A DNA stretch of 64,000 nt from Rhodoferax koreense (GTDB lineage Bacteria > Pseudomonadota > Gammaproteobacteria > Burkholderiales > Burkholderiaceae_C): the NCBI RefSeq assembly GCF_001955695.1, contig NZ_CP019236.1:930001-994000 (forward strand), written 5' to 3'. The number at the start of each line of letters is the position of its first letter. Positions within the stretch are counted from its first letter, which is position 1. The position numbers and the translations under genes were made by a program. Shown piece after piece: positions 36,737 to 46,228 of the stretch. Below the pieces are notes generated by a model that saw only the letters and a program-made list of their open reading frames with translations, made no database searches and was not told the DNA's origin.

Positions 36737-37902
36737 ATCGTCTGCTGAATCGCATCTGGGTCCGCTTCGGGCTGTGGATCGCGGCCACGGTGCTGGTCAC
36801 CATCGGCATCCTCGGCGCGAGTGTGGCGGTCTTCGCCCATTACCAGTACAAGAGTTTCTACAACAGCCTGCCCGACAAGGTGCGCCGGGAAATCGACCTG
36901 TTGCGCATGGAAGACCAGGACGAGAGCCCGCGCGCCGTCGAAATCTATTCGGAGTACTGGGACGGCGACCTGCTGTTCGGCGAAAGCGAGCGCTGGGCCT
37001 TGCTCATCGGCCTGCTGGTGTGCCTGCCGTTCGGCCTGGCCACCGGCTTCTGGGTGTCGCGCCTGGTGACCCAGCCGCTGTACTCGATGGCCGAAGCCGC
37101 CAAGCGCATCGCGCTGGGCGACTTCACCGTGCGCGCCGAGCCCGGCCGCAAGCGCGGCGAGATGGCCGACATGGTGCGCGATTTCAACCACATGACCGAT
37201 GCGCTGCAGCAGCTGGAGAGCGAACGCAAGGCGACAGCGGCGGCCGTCTCGCACGAGTTGCGCACGCCGCTGGCCGTGCTGCGCGCGCGGCTGCATGCGG
37301 TGTGCGACGGCGTGATCGCGCCCGATCCGGCCGAGTTCCGCACCCTGCTGGACCAGGTGGAGCACATGGGCCGGCTGGTCGACGACCTGCACACCCTGTC
37401 GATGGCCGATGCCGGCCGGCTTTCGCTGCAAAGCGTCGAGCTGGACCTGGTGCCACTGGTGGCCGACGCATTGGCACGCCATGCCGACCTGCTGGCGCAA
37501 TGCGGCATCAATCCCGAGTTGCGGCTGCACACCGAGGCAGCCCGGATCCACGCCGACCCGGACCGCATGCGCCAGGTGGTGTCGAACCTGATCGACAACG
37601 CGCTGCGCCACGCGAGCGAGGGCGGCTGGCTGGAGATCGGCGTGGCGCTCGATGAGGCCGACGACAGCGTCGTGCTGACCGTGAGCGATGCCGGCCCGGG
37701 CCTGCCCGAGGATGTGCGCAAGACCTTGTTCCAGCGCTTCTCTCGCGCGCGCACCGCCAATGGCATGCCCAGCCCGAAAAGCGGGTCCGGCCTGGGCCTG
37801 TCGATCGTCTCCGCGCTGGTGGTGCGCCAGGGCGGCAGCATCGCCGCCGACGTTTCGGCGCGCGGCGGCACGCGTTTCACCGTCCGCATGCCGGCGCGCT
37901 GA
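36733..37902 (+). CDS. Membrane sensor histidine kinase
   Basis: A 389-residue kinase with two membrane helices (about residues 14-36 and 89-110), a short periplasmic loop of about 50 residues, a HAMP domain (VTQPLYSMAEAAKRIALGDF), the phospho-acceptor His174 in VSHELRTPLAVLRARL, and ATP-binding boxes VSNLIDNALRHA, VSDAGPGLPEDV and SGLGLSIVSALV. It overlaps the response regulator by 4 bases. The small sensor loop suggests detection of a membrane or envelope signal. Confidence 0.91.
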   Translation: MNRLLNRIWVRFGLWIAATVLVTIGILGASVAVFAHYQYKSFYNSLPDKVRREIDLLRMEDQDESPRAVEIYSEYWDGDLLFGESERWALLIGLLVCLPFGLATGFWVSRLVTQPLYSMAEAAKRIALGDFTVRAEPGRKRGEMADMVRDFNHMTDALQQLESERKATAAAVSHELRTPLAVLRARLHAVCDGVIAPDPAEFRTLLDQVEHMGRLVDDLHTLSMADAGRLSLQSVELDLVPLVADALARHADLLAQCGINPELRLHTEAARIHADPDRMRQVVSNLIDNALRHASEGGWLEIGVALDEADDSVVLTVSDAGPGLPEDVRKTLFQRFSRARTANGMPSPKSGSGLGLSIVSALVVRQGGSIAADVSARGGTRFTVRMPAR

Positions 37903-37904
37903 CC

Positions 37905-37920
37905 CGGCCCGGCCGGGCCG
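37905..37920. other. Perfect GC palindrome between convergent genes
   Basis: CGGCCCGGCCGGGCCG is a perfect 16-base palindrome in the 24-base gap between the kinase stop and the cobF stop. It could form a hairpin on either transcript but has no T tract, so terminator function is unproven. Confidence 0.3.
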
Positions 37921-37926
37921 TGGGCG

Positions 37927-38682
37927 TCAGCCGCCCCGGCGCAGCAGGTAGGTGTCCATGATCCAGCCGTGGGCGGCACGTGCCGCTGCACGTTGCTGGA
38001 TGATTTGCGCGCCGACCTCGGCCAGCGGGCCGGCGATGCACAGCTGCCCGGGCATGCCGAGGTAGGCGCCCCACCAGATCGAGATGCCGGCCGGATCGAG
38101 CGTGGCGAACGCGCAGTCGCCGTCGAGCATCACGGCCAGCGTGTCCACGCCATCCGGCCAGCCGTGTTCGCGCAGCCGTCGGCCGGTGGTGATGATCACC
38201 GGCGCGTTGAGTTCGTTCAGCGGGATCGCATGGGCGGCGGTGAGGGCCTGGAGCGCGGTGATGCCGGGCACGACGGACACACGCAGCGGCAGCCGCCGCG
38301 CCAGGCGATCGGCGATGCGCAGCGTGCTGTCGTAGAGCGAGGGATCGCCCCAGACCAGCAGGGCGAGCCGCCCGCCGGCCGGCAGGTGCTTGGCGATGTG
38401 GGCATGCCAGACGGCGGCGATGGCGTCGTGCCAGCGGTGCACACCGCCGAGGTAGTCGGGGTCGGCGCTGTCGCGCTGTGGCATGTCGAACGCCACCACG
38501 CGCGTGCCCGGGTTGGTGACCACGGCCGCGCACAGGGCCTGGCGCAGTTCGGCCAGGTCGGCCTTGTCGCCGCGCTTGCGCGGGATCAGGATCAGGTCGG
38601 CCGCATTCAGCGCGGCCTCGCCCTGGCGCGTCAGGTGGTCCGGGTTGCCGGTGCCGATGCCGACCAGGCTCAACGCAATCAC
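37927..38682 (-). CDS. cobF: Precorrin-6A synthase (deacetylating), CobF
   Basis: A 251-residue methyltransferase of the aerobic cobalamin pathway that methylates C1 of precorrin-5 and removes the acetyl group. [20 protein letters not shown] and [20 protein letters not shown] are characteristic. Start is GTG at 38682, overlapping the cobM stop by 4 bases. Last gene of the second cob block. CobF occurs only in the oxygen-dependent route, in agreement with CobG nearby. Confidence 0.92.
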   Translation of the reverse strand: MIALSLVGIGTGNPDHLTRQGEAALNAADLILIPRKRGDKADLAELRQALCAAVVTNPGTRVVAFDMPQRDSADPDYLGGVHRWHDAIAAVWHAHIAKHLPAGGRLALLVWGDPSLYDSTLRIADRLARRLPLRVSVVPGITALQALTAAHAIPLNELNAPVIITTGRRLREHGWPDGVDTLAVMLDGDCAFATLDPAGISIWWGAYLGMPGQLCIAGPLAEVGAQIIQQRAAARAAHGWIMDTYLLRRGG

Positions 38683-39476
38683 GCCGCGGGGCCTTCCCGT
38701 TCCTCGGGGAAGCGCGGCGCCGTGCCGACCGGGCGGTAGCGCCGGTCGTAGTCCTCCGCATACAGGCGGCTTTTGGCGAAGTCCTCCGCCCCGAGCGTGT
38801 GGCCGACGAGGATCAGCGCCGTGCGCTCCATGCTGTCGCCGACCGCCGCCTCGATGGTGGCCAGCTTGGCGCGCACCACCCGTTCGTCGGGCCAGCTTGC
38901 GCGCCAGACCACGGCGACCGGGCAGTCCATGCCGTAGTGCGGGCCGAGTTCGGCCACCACGCGCGGCAGCACGTGGATCGACAGGTGGATGGCCAGCACC
39001 GCACCCGTGGCCGCGAAGTTGGCCAGTGATTCCGCGGCGGGCATGGCCGAGGCGCGGCCCGAGGTGCGCGTGAGCACCACCGATTGCGCGAGCCCCGGCA
39101 GGGTGAGTTCGGCGCCGAGCGTGGCGGCCGCTGCGGCAAAGGAAGGCACGCCCGGCGTCACGGTGTACGGGATGCCGGCCTCGCGCAGGCCGCGCAGTTG
39201 CTCGCCCATGGCCGACCACACCGACAGGTCACCCGAATGCAGCCGCGCCACGTCCTGGCCCCGCCCATGGGCGGCCGCCATCTCGGCCATGATCTGCGCC
39301 AGCGACAGAGAAGCCGTGTTGACCTTGCGGGCGCCGGCGGGACAGTGCGCGAGCACACCTTCTGGCACGAGGGAGCCCGCATACAGGCAGACGGGGCTGG
39401 CGGCGATCAGGTCGCGGCCGCGCAGGGTCAGGAGATCGGGGGCGCCGGGGCCGGCGCCGATGAAGTGGACGGTCAT
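38679..39476 (-). CDS. cobM: Precorrin-4 C11-methyltransferase, CobM
   Basis: A 265-residue SAM-dependent corrin methyltransferase: [18 protein letters not shown] at the N-terminus, [20 protein letters not shown] and [18 protein letters not shown] are CobM/CbiF motifs. The ATG at 39476 overlaps the CobE stop by 4 bases. The C-terminus carries an extra acidic/proline tail ([11 protein letters not shown]). Confidence 0.93.
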   Translation of the reverse strand: MTVHFIGAGPGAPDLLTLRGRDLIAASPVCLYAGSLVPEGVLAHCPAGARKVNTASLSLAQIMAEMAAAHGRGQDVARLHSGDLSVWSAMGEQLRGLREAGIPYTVTPGVPSFAAAAATLGAELTLPGLAQSVVLTRTSGRASAMPAAESLANFAATGAVLAIHLSIHVLPRVVAELGPHYGMDCPVAVVWRASWPDERVVRAKLATIEAAVGDSMERTALILVGHTLGAEDFAKSRLYAEDYDRRYRPVGTAPRFPEEREGPAA

Positions 39477-39886
39477 GGCCCGGCATTTTCCGCGATGGCG
39501 GCGATGGCGCAGGTCGCCAAGCCATCGTCGCCCACGCAGCGTGCGGCCAGCAACTGCGCGCCCGGCCCGGCGCCCGCGAGCGCGGCGGCCTCGGCGAGGC
39601 TGCGCCGGCCGTAGCGCGCAGGCACGGCGGCGCTGGCGGCGGCGTCCTGCAACTGCAGCCTGTCCAAGGCGACGGCCAGCACCGGCAGCTTCAACATGGC
39701 TGCCAATTCCGTGAAGGCAGGCGCAGCGGCCTTGTCGCAGGCCGTGGCCAGCGCCGCCAGCGGCACGGGTTCGCCGCACTGGCACGAGGCCACCTGCAAA
39801 GCCTTGTCCAGGGCCGAACGCAGCGACGCCGCCGTCGCTGCGCCGCGAAACCCCAGGCCGGCGACACGGCGCGGCGGGGCCTTCAC
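39473..39886 (-). CDS. cobE: Cobalamin biosynthesis protein CobE (CbiG C-terminal-like)
   Basis: A 137-residue protein with [20 protein letters not shown] and [20 protein letters not shown], features of CobE/CbiG C-domain proteins, whose exact role in the aerobic pathway is unclear. Start is GTG at 39886, overlapping the CobL stop by 4 bases. Confidence 0.82.
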   Translation of the reverse strand: MKAPPRRVAGLGFRGAATAASLRSALDKALQVASCQCGEPVPLAALATACDKAAAPAFTELAAMLKLPVLAVALDRLQLQDAAASAAVPARYGRRSLAEAAALAGAGPGAQLLAARCVGDDGLATCAIAAIAENAGP

Positions 39887-41073
39887 AGCACCGTGCGCCA
39901 CTGCACCACCGGCCGGCTCGGCTGCCAGCCGCGCATGCGGCCCAGCGGCGCGGCATGGGCCAGTTCGATGCGCAGCAGTTCGCCGCCGTGCACGGCGTGG
40001 CATTGCAGCAGCGCCGCCTCGGTCTCCAGCGTGACCGCGTTGACGACCAGGCGGCAGCCGCGCGGTGCGAGGCCGGGCAACACGGCGGCCAGCGCCATGT
40101 CGAAGCCACCGCCCACGAAGATGGCCTGCGGCGGCGGCAGGCCTGCCAGGGCCTCGGGCGCGTGGCCGTGCACCACCGTCAGCGCATGCGACAGGCCGAA
40201 TCCCTGCACGTTGGCCTGGATGTTGGCCACGCGTTGCGGCTGCTGCTCGATGGCGGTCGACAGGCCGCCGGCCAGGCACCACTCCACCGAGACCGAGCCC
40301 GAGCCCGCGCCGATGTCCCACAGCCGCTCGCCCGGCCGTGGCGCCAGCGCCGACAGCGCGAGCGCACGCACCGGCGATTTGGTGATCTGGCCATCATGGG
40401 CGAAGTCCGCATCGGGCAGGCCCGCGCTGCGCGGCAGGCCCGGCGCGCCGTCCACCTCCACGGCGACGGCGACCGGGGCCTGCACGTCGGTCCATGCGCA
40501 GCCCTGCGCCGTGGTCGCGCGGACGCGTTCTTTCGGGCCGCCCAGCGCCTCCAGCACCCAGAGCCTGCTCGGGCCGAAACCCAGCGCCGCGAGCCAGCGC
40601 GCGTAGTCGCCCACGGCCGCACTGTCGCGCAACAGGCAGATCAGCCGCTGGCCGGGATGCAGCGCCGCGCGGCTGTGCGCAAACGCCGTGGCATGCAGGC
40701 CGAAGCACTGCGTGGCCTCCAGCCGCCAGCCCAGGCGCGCAGCGGCCAGCGCAAACGTGGAGGGCGCGGGCCAGGCCGTCCATTCGCCCGGCGACAACTG
40801 CGCACACAGGCTGCCGCCCGCGCCGAACCAGAACGGATCGCCCGAGGCCAGCACGGCCACGGCTTGCCCCGGGGTGCCGCGCAGGGCCAGCACCGGCGTC
40901 ACGTCGAAAGGCACGGGCCAGCACCGGCCGCGTTCCCCCGCCTCGGCCAGCGCCAGATGGCGCGGCGCACCGAACACGTGTTGCGCGCGGGCCAGCGCGT
41001 GGCGGCTACCATCGGAGAGACCGGCCAGACCGTCTTCTCCGATACCGATGATCGACAACCAGGGTTCAACCAT
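39883..41073 (-). CDS. cobL: Precorrin-6Y C5,15-methyltransferase (decarboxylating), CobL
   Basis: A 396-residue fusion of a CbiE-like C5 methyltransferase ([20 protein letters not shown] at the N-terminus, [14 protein letters not shown]) and a CbiT-like C15 methyltransferase/decarboxylase ([20 protein letters not shown] near residue 235). The ATG at 41071-41073 overlaps head-on with the cobK ATG at 41072-41074. A GTG nine codons upstream at 41100 is possible and would lie inside cobK. No clear Shine-Dalgarno precedes either start. Confidence 0.92.
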   Translation of the reverse strand: MVEPWLSIIGIGEDGLAGLSDGSRHALARAQHVFGAPRHLALAEAGERGRCWPVPFDVTPVLALRGTPGQAVAVLASGDPFWFGAGGSLCAQLSPGEWTAWPAPSTFALAAARLGWRLEATQCFGLHATAFAHSRAALHPGQRLICLLRDSAAVGDYARWLAALGFGPSRLWVLEALGGPKERVRATTAQGCAWTDVQAPVAVAVEVDGAPGLPRSAGLPDADFAHDGQITKSPVRALALSALAPRPGERLWDIGAGSGSVSVEWCLAGGLSTAIEQQPQRVANIQANVQGFGLSHALTVVHGHAPEALAGLPPPQAIFVGGGFDMALAAVLPGLAPRGCRLVVNAVTLETEAALLQCHAVHGGELLRIELAHAAPLGRMRGWQPSRPVVQWRTVL

Positions 41074-41833
41074 GCCGCGTGTGCTCGTGTTGGGCGGCAC
41101 CAGCGAGGCCAGCCAGCTCGCGCATGCGCTGGCCGAGGCCGGCGTGGCCGCGGTGTTTTCCTATGCGGGGCGGGTCGCCTCGCCTTTGCCGCAACCGATT
41201 CCCACGCGGGTCGGCGGTTTCGGCGGCCCGGCGGGCCTGCGGGCCTGGCTCGAGGCCGAACGCATCACCCACGTGGTGGACGCCACGCATCCCTTCGCGG
41301 CCGGGATGAGCCGCAACGCGGTGGACGCCTGTGCCGCCGCAGGGGTTGCATTGCTCGCGCTCGAACGGCCCGCCTGGGCGGCACAGCCCGGTGACCGGTG
41401 GCGGCACGTGGCCGATACCGATGCCGCGGTGGCGGCCTTGCCGACGCAGCCTGCCCGTGTCTTCCTGGCCATCGGGCGCCAGCAGGTCGCGCCGTTCCTG
41501 GCGCGCGGCCAGCACTGGTATCTGTTGCGGCTGGTGGATCCGGCGCCCGAGCTGGCGGGACTCCATGGCGAGATCCTGCTGGCGCGCGGGCCGTTCACCG
41601 CGGCGGGCGACCAGGCGCTGATGCAGGCCCATGGCATCACCCAGGTGGTCGCTAAGAACGCCGGCGGAACGGGGGCCGAAGCCAAGCTGCAGGCCGCGCG
41701 CGCGCTGGGCCTGCCGGTGATCCTGATCGACCGGCCCGCCTTGCCCGCGCGGCACACGGTGGGCAGCGTGGCCGAGGTGATGCGGTGGCTCGGCTGCGAT
41801 CATTCGGCGCATGGGGCCGACCTCGGTGTGTAG
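41072..41833 (+). CDS. cobK: Precorrin-6A reductase, CobK, inverted inside the cob operon
   Basis: A 253-residue NADPH-dependent reductase: PRVLVLGGTSEASQLAHALA, ITHVVDATHPFAAGMSRNAV and TQVVAKNAGGTGAEAKLQAA are CobK/CbiJ motifs. It is the only plus-strand gene in the cob block. Its ATG shares CATG with the cobL ATG on the other strand, and its last 34 bases overlap the cobJ end. AGGG 11 to 14 bases upstream of the ATG, inside cobL, may be the ribosome-binding site, so its promoter must lie within cobL. Confidence 0.92.
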   Translation: MPRVLVLGGTSEASQLAHALAEAGVAAVFSYAGRVASPLPQPIPTRVGGFGGPAGLRAWLEAERITHVVDATHPFAAGMSRNAVDACAAAGVALLALERPAWAAQPGDRWRHVADTDAAVAALPTQPARVFLAIGRQQVAPFLARGQHWYLLRLVDPAPELAGLHGEILLARGPFTAAGDQALMQAHGITQVVAKNAGGTGAEAKLQAARALGLPVILIDRPALPARHTVGSVAEVMRWLGCDHSAHGADLGV

Positions 41834-42552
41834 ACGAACGGACCCACGCGGCGTGTCGCCGAGCTGCCCACGATCACCAACGTGCGCATGTCGGCCATCA
41901 CGGCCGTGGCCTCGGCCAGCGTCAGCGTGTGGATGCGCTCATCGGGTGTGGACACGGCGCGCGCAAAGATGATCAGCCGCTGCGGGCCGCAGACTTCGCG
42001 CAGCAGCGCGAGCACGCGGCCGAAGGTGTCGGGCCGGCTGGCCGAGCGGGGGTTGTAGAACGCCATGGCGAAGTCGGCGCCAGCGGCGGCGCGCACCCGC
42101 GCCTCGATGAGGCTCGCGGGCTTGAGGTTGTCGCTCAGGTTGATGGCGCAGAAGTCGTGGCCCAGCGGCGCGCCGGCCTTCGCCGCGGCGGCCAGCATGG
42201 CGGTGATGCCGGGCAGGATGCGGATGTCCAGCCGCTGCCACAGCGGCGCGCCTTCCAGCGCTTCCATCACCGCCGCGGCCATGGCGAACACCCCCGGGTC
42301 GCCGGAGGACACGATGACCACGCGGCGCCCCGAGGCGGCCATCGCCAGCGCCGTGCGCGCGCGGTCGAGTTCGACGCGGTTGTCCGACGCATGCAGCGTG
42401 AGGCCGTTGCGCGCAGCGATGCGGGCCACGTAGGGCTGGTAGCCGACCACGTCGGTGGCCTGCGCCAGGGCTTCGCCGGCTTCGGGCGTGATGAGCCGGG
42501 CGTCCCCCGGGCCCAGGCCCGCGACGCAGAGCCAGCCGTGTGCTTCCGTCAC
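41800..42552 (-). CDS. cobJ: Precorrin-3B C17-methyltransferase, CobJ
   Basis: A 250-residue methyltransferase that contracts the corrin ring: LCVAGLGPGDARLITPEAGE, VVIVSSGDPGVFAMAAAVME, LPGITAMLAAAAKAGAPLGH and MAFYNPRSASRPDTF are CobJ/CbiH motifs. GTG start at 42552 overlaps the cobI stop by 4 bases. Its end overlaps the convergent cobK end by 34 bases. Confidence 0.93.
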   Translation of the reverse strand: MTEAHGWLCVAGLGPGDARLITPEAGEALAQATDVVGYQPYVARIAARNGLTLHASDNRVELDRARTALAMAASGRRVVIVSSGDPGVFAMAAAVMEALEGAPLWQRLDIRILPGITAMLAAAAKAGAPLGHDFCAINLSDNLKPASLIEARVRAAAGADFAMAFYNPRSASRPDTFGRVLALLREVCGPQRLIIFARAVSTPDERIHTLTLAEATAVMADMRTLVIVGSSATRRVGPFVYTPRSAPCAE

Positions 42553-43286
42553 GCCGGCACCTCCGGCCGGCGGCCCTGGCCATGCACCAGCACGATGGCG
42601 AAGTAGGGGCAGTCGCTGCCGTCCACCTCGGCCAGCGGCACCACGCGTTGGCCGGGCATGGTGCCGCGCTCGACAAGCCAGGCCTGGCCCAGCCGGCCGG
42701 TGGCGCTGAGCGCGCTGCGCACGCGCGGCAGGTTGCGCCCGGTCTTCATGATCACCAGGGCGTCGGCGGTGCGCATGTGGCGCACGAGGTCAGCCTCGGG
42801 CAGCGTGCCCATCAGCACCACCAGCACGTCGTCGCCCCAGGTGAAGGGCGTTTGCGTGGCGGACCAGCAGCCCACCATGCCGGGCATGCCCGGGATTACC
42901 TCCACCTCGACGCCCGGCCGGCCCTGCAGCCGCGTGTGCAGATGCATGAAAGAGCCGTAGAAAAACGGATCGCCTTCGCACAGCACCACGACATCCGCTT
43001 CGCGCGCGAGCGCGGCCAGCCGCGCGGCCCAGTCGTCGTAGAACGCCGCCAGCTGCTGGATGTAGGCGGGGCTGTCGAAGGCCAGTTCGGTCGTCACCGG
43101 GTACTCCATCGCGTATTCGGCCACGCCGGGCGCGAGCAGGTGTTCGACGATGCGCCGCGCCTGGCCGGGCCGGCCCTTCTTGCGGAAGTAGGCCACGTGG
43201 CGGGCGCTGCGGATCGCGCGGTCGGCGCGCACGCTCATGAGGTCAGGGTCGCCCGGGCCGAGGCCCGCGCAGAGGATGCGGCCCAT
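42549..43286 (-). CDS. cobI: Precorrin-2 C20-methyltransferase, CobI
   Basis: A 245-residue enzyme with ILCAGLGPGDPDLMSVRADR, VVVLCEGDPFFYGSFMHLHT and VIPGMPGMVGCWSATQTPF, the CobI/CbiL signature. The ATG at 43286 shares one base with the cobH stop and follows GGAGGGAGATCTG, the strongest ribosome-binding site in the cluster. Confidence 0.93.
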   Translation of the reverse strand: MGRILCAGLGPGDPDLMSVRADRAIRSARHVAYFRKKGRPGQARRIVEHLLAPGVAEYAMEYPVTTELAFDSPAYIQQLAAFYDDWAARLAALAREADVVVLCEGDPFFYGSFMHLHTRLQGRPGVEVEVIPGMPGMVGCWSATQTPFTWGDDVLVVLMGTLPEADLVRHMRTADALVIMKTGRNLPRVRSALSATGRLGQAWLVERGTMPGQRVVPLAEVDGSDCPYFAIVLVHGQGRRPEVPA

Positions 43287-43918
43287 CAGATCTCCCTCCG
43301 GCTGGCCAGCGCATTGACGGCGGCCACCGTCATGGCCGAGCCACCCAGCCGGCCCTGCACCACCATGGAGGGCGCCGGCGGCGCGGCCCACAGCGCGGCC
43401 TTGGATTCGGCCGCCCCGACGAAGCCCACCGGGCAGCCGATGATGGCCGCCGGGCGGGGGCAGTCCGGCTCCTGCAGCATGTTCAGCAGATGGAACAGCG
43501 CGGTCGGCGCATTGCCGATGGCCACCACGGCACCGGCCAGATGCGGCCGCCACAGTTCGAGCGCGGCGGCGCTGCGGGTCGTGCCGAGCGCCTGCGCAAG
43601 CTGCGGCACGCTGGCGTGTTTCAGGGTGCAGACCACCGCATTGCCCGCCGGCAGGCGCGAACGGGTGATGCCTTCGCTGACCATGCTCGCGTCGCACAGG
43701 ATGGGCGCGCCGGCTTCCAGCGCCGCGCGCGTCGCCTCGGCCATGCCCGGCGTGAAGAACACCTGGGCCTCGAGCCCGACCATGCCGGTGGCGTGGATCA
43801 TGCGCACCACCGCCATCTCCTCGGCGGCGCCGAAGCGCGCCAGGTCGGCCTCGGCGCGGATGGTCGCAAACGACTGGCGGTAGATGGCGGCGCCATCGGT
43901 TTCATAGGTGTGGCGCAT
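43286..43918 (-). CDS. cobH: Precorrin-8X methylmutase, CobH
   Basis: A 210-residue mutase that moves the C11 methyl to C12, giving hydrogenobyrinate. [20 protein letters not shown] contains the conserved RxIHxTG histidine; [20 protein letters not shown] is also diagnostic. The ATG at 43918 lies within the end of cobG (17-base overlap). Confidence 0.94.
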   Translation of the reverse strand: MRHTYETDGAAIYRQSFATIRAEADLARFGAAEEMAVVRMIHATGMVGLEAQVFFTPGMAEATRAALEAGAPILCDASMVSEGITRSRLPAGNAVVCTLKHASVPQLAQALGTTRSAAALELWRPHLAGAVVAIGNAPTALFHLLNMLQEPDCPRPAAIIGCPVGFVGAAESKAALWAAPPAPSMVVQGRLGGSAMTVAAVNALASRREI

Positions 43919-45086
43919 GCAACAGTTTCTGCAGGTGGGAGGCGACCGCCGTCGCGTCCAGGGCCACGCGGTCGGGCACGGAGGCGGCAGTGCCGTGATG
44001 GATCAGGTCGAAGCCGGCGGCCGTGGCCACCAGCGTCAGCGTGGCGGCGGGGTGGGCACAGCCCTTGGCGCAGCCGGAGACATGCAGCAAACGGTCTGCC
44101 GGCACCAGCGGCGCCAACTGGCGGGCCAGGTCGCGCGTGGCCGCGAAGGCCTGCGGACAGCCCGGCGCGCCGGTGCAGGCGGCCACGCGCAGGCGAATGT
44201 CGTCGCTCCGGTCGATCAGGCCTTCGAGGGCCGGCGGCGCGTGCAGGCCCTCCACCAGCAGGCGGCGCCACGGCGTGACGCGCAAGGGCCCGAGTGTGCC
44301 CAGCGCGGCCAGGTTGTCGGCGGACAGCTGGCCGAATTCGAAGCCGACCATGCACCCCTGCGGCACCAGGCCCAGCAGGGCTGGCGCGGGTGAAGGCGCG
44401 AAGCTGACTCGGGTCGCAGCCTCAAACGGCGCCGGCAGCTTCGTCGTGGCCAGCAGCGCCGCCATGCGCGTTGGCCTCGACGCTGAAGCCGCCCCGCCTG
44501 CCGATCGGCCTGCGTCCGCGAACCATTGCGCGAGCGCCAGTGCCATCGGGACCACTTCGTCGAGCGTGGCCGGCGCGCCCGTGGGGCTGCCATCGGCGCA
44601 GACCAGGTAGCCGCGCTCGCCGCGCTCGATGCGGACGTCGGCCGAGGCCTGGCGCAGCACCGGCCGCTCGGCGCAGTCCAGCGCGAAGCCGAACTTGCCG
44701 GGCAGGTCGGGCGCCCGTGGCGAGGCCAGGGCTTCGCTCAGGCGGTGGGCCAGCGCGCTGGTGCCATCCCCCGGCTGCCAGAACGGTGTGACCAGCAGGT
44801 TGCGGCGCGATTCCGCGGCGCTATCGGCGTCCAGCAGGCCCAGCGACTGCAGACCGGACAGGAGTGAAGGGTGGTCGGCTTCGGCCACGCCGCGCAATTG
44901 CAGGTTGGCGCGGCTGGTCAGCTCGATGACGGGCCAGGCGTGTCGGGTGGCCAGGGCCGCCAGGCCCTGCGCCTGGTCCCGGGTCAGGCGCCCGCCCGGC
45001 GGGCGGACGCGCACCACCAGTCCGTCGCCCGACGCCATGGGGCGCAGGGCGCCCGGACACCAGCCATGGACATGGGGCGCGCGCAT
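43902..45086 (-). CDS. cobG: Precorrin-3B synthase, CobG
   Basis: A 394-residue sulfite/nitrite-reductase-like mono-oxygenase that uses O2 to form precorrin-3[21 protein letters not shown] is the N-terminal signature. The cluster-binding cysteines are in [11 protein letters not shown] and [16 protein letters not shown] 45086 is taken as start; a TTG at 45113 would add nine residues. It is the first gene of the cob block. About 116 bases separate it from the next gene, too little room for a full cobalamin riboswitch. Confidence 0.9.
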   Translation of the reverse strand: MRAPHVHGWCPGALRPMASGDGLVVRVRPPGGRLTRDQAQGLAALATRHAWPVIELTSRANLQLRGVAEADHPSLLSGLQSLGLLDADSAAESRRNLLVTPFWQPGDGTSALAHRLSEALASPRAPDLPGKFGFALDCAERPVLRQASADVRIERGERGYLVCADGSPTGAPATLDEVVPMALALAQWFADAGRSAGGAASASRPTRMAALLATTKLPAPFEAATRVSFAPSPAPALLGLVPQGCMVGFEFGQLSADNLAALGTLGPLRVTPWRRLLVEGLHAPPALEGLIDRSDDIRLRVAACTGAPGCPQAFAATRDLARQLAPLVPADRLLHVSGCAKGCAHPAATLTLVATAAGFDLIHHGTAASVPDRVALDATAVASHLQKLLHAPHL

Positions 45087-45202
45087 GGAGGTGACGGTGG
45101 CGGGAGTGGACAACGGATGGAGGCGGGCATGCCGCGAAAGCTCGGCTCCGGGATTGTAGAGAGGGAACGGGGCCTCGATACGGGCCCACGGTCACGCGGT
45201 GC

Positions 45203-46228
45203 TCAGGCCGCCGGCGCGATGGCCGCGAGCGAGGCTTCCGTTTCGGCCCAGCGCTCCTTGACTTCCAGCAGTGCAGGCATCCGGGCCAGGAACGCCGTGA
45301 CCAGCTCCGGATCGAAGTGCTTGCCGCTCTCGCGCTGCAGCAGTTCCACCGCGGCCTCCACCGTCCAGGCCTTCTTGTACGGGCGCTCGCTGGTGAGGGC
45401 GTCGAACACGTCGGCGATGGCGATGATGCGGCCTTCGATCGGAATCTGCGTGCCCTTGAGTCCGCGCGGGTAGCCGCTGCCGTCCCATTTCTCGTGGTGG
45501 GTCAGCGCCACGCTGCTGGCCAGGCGCAGCATGCCGGGCGGATGTTCGCCCAGGATCTCGGCGCCGATCCGGGCGTGGCTGCGCATCACCACCCATTCCT
45601 CGGGTGTGAGCGGCCCCTTTTTCTGCAGGATCGCGTCGGGCGTGCCGATCTTGCCCACGTCGTGCATCGGCGCGGCGTTGAACAACTCGTCGGCCTGGGC
45701 CGGGCTGTAGCCGATGGCCAGCGCCAGGATGCGCGCGTAGTGGCTCATGCGGATCACGTGCAGGCCGGTTTCGTTGTCCTTGTACTCCGCGGCCATGCCC
45801 AGGCGCTGGATGATCTCCAGCCGGGTCTGGCGCAGTTCATCGACCTGGACCAGCGACAGGTGGGTGCGGATGCGGGCGCGGGCGATGCTCGGGTTCACCG
45901 GCTTGGTCAGGTAATCCACGCCGCCGACCTCGAAGCCTCGCGCCTCGTCCTCGGTGTCGCTGAGGGTGGTCACGAAGATCACGGGAATGCTGCTGGTGCG
46001 GCCGTCCTTCTTGAGCGCGATGCAGGTGGCGAAGCCGGTCATGCCCGGCATCATGACGTCCAGGAGTACCAGGTCGGGTTGTTCGGTGCGGGCCAGTTCC
46101 AGTGCGCGTTCGCCGTCCTTGGCGAACAGCAGGCGGTAGTCGTCCTGCAGCATGTGCCGCAGCACCTGGAGGTTGGTGGGCTCGTCGTCGGCAATCAGGA
46201 TGCGGGGGCGCGAATCAGCGGGAAGCAT
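45203..46228 (-). CDS. HD-GYP response regulator, c-di-GMP phosphodiesterase (RpfG-like)
   Basis: A 341-residue protein. The receiver domain carries RILIADDEPTNLQVL and phospho-acceptor VLLDVMMPGMTGF. The HD-GYP domain follows from about residue 145 (AAPMHDVGKIGTPDAIL, HARIGAEIL, ALTHHEKWDGSGYPRGLKG, IIAIADVFDALTSERPYKKA). It would hydrolyse cyclic di-GMP on phosphorylation. Its start lies inside the end of the giant hybrid kinase gene (14-base overlap from ATG 46228; a second ATG is at 46243), so the kinase HPt domain is its likely phosphate donor. Confidence 0.91.
   Translation of the reverse strand: MLPADSRPRILIADDEPTNLQVLRHMLQDDYRLLFAKDGERALELARTEQPDLVLLDVMMPGMTGFATCIALKKDGRTSSIPVIFVTTLSDTEDEARGFEVGGVDYLTKPVNPSIARARIRTHLSLVQVDELRQTRLEIIQRLGMAAEYKDNETGLHVIRMSHYARILALAIGYSPAQADELFNAAPMHDVGKIGTPDAILQKKGPLTPEEWVVMRSHARIGAEILGEHPPGMLRLASSVALTHHEKWDGSGYPRGLKGTQIPIEGRIIAIADVFDALTSERPYKKAWTVEAAVELLQRESGKHFDPELVTAFLARMPALLEVKERWAETEASLAAIAPAA

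Noticed and set aside
45087..45202. Cobalamin riboswitch upstream of cobG
   Set aside because: Only about 116 bases separate cobG from the next gene, and no B12-box-like conserved sequence was found.
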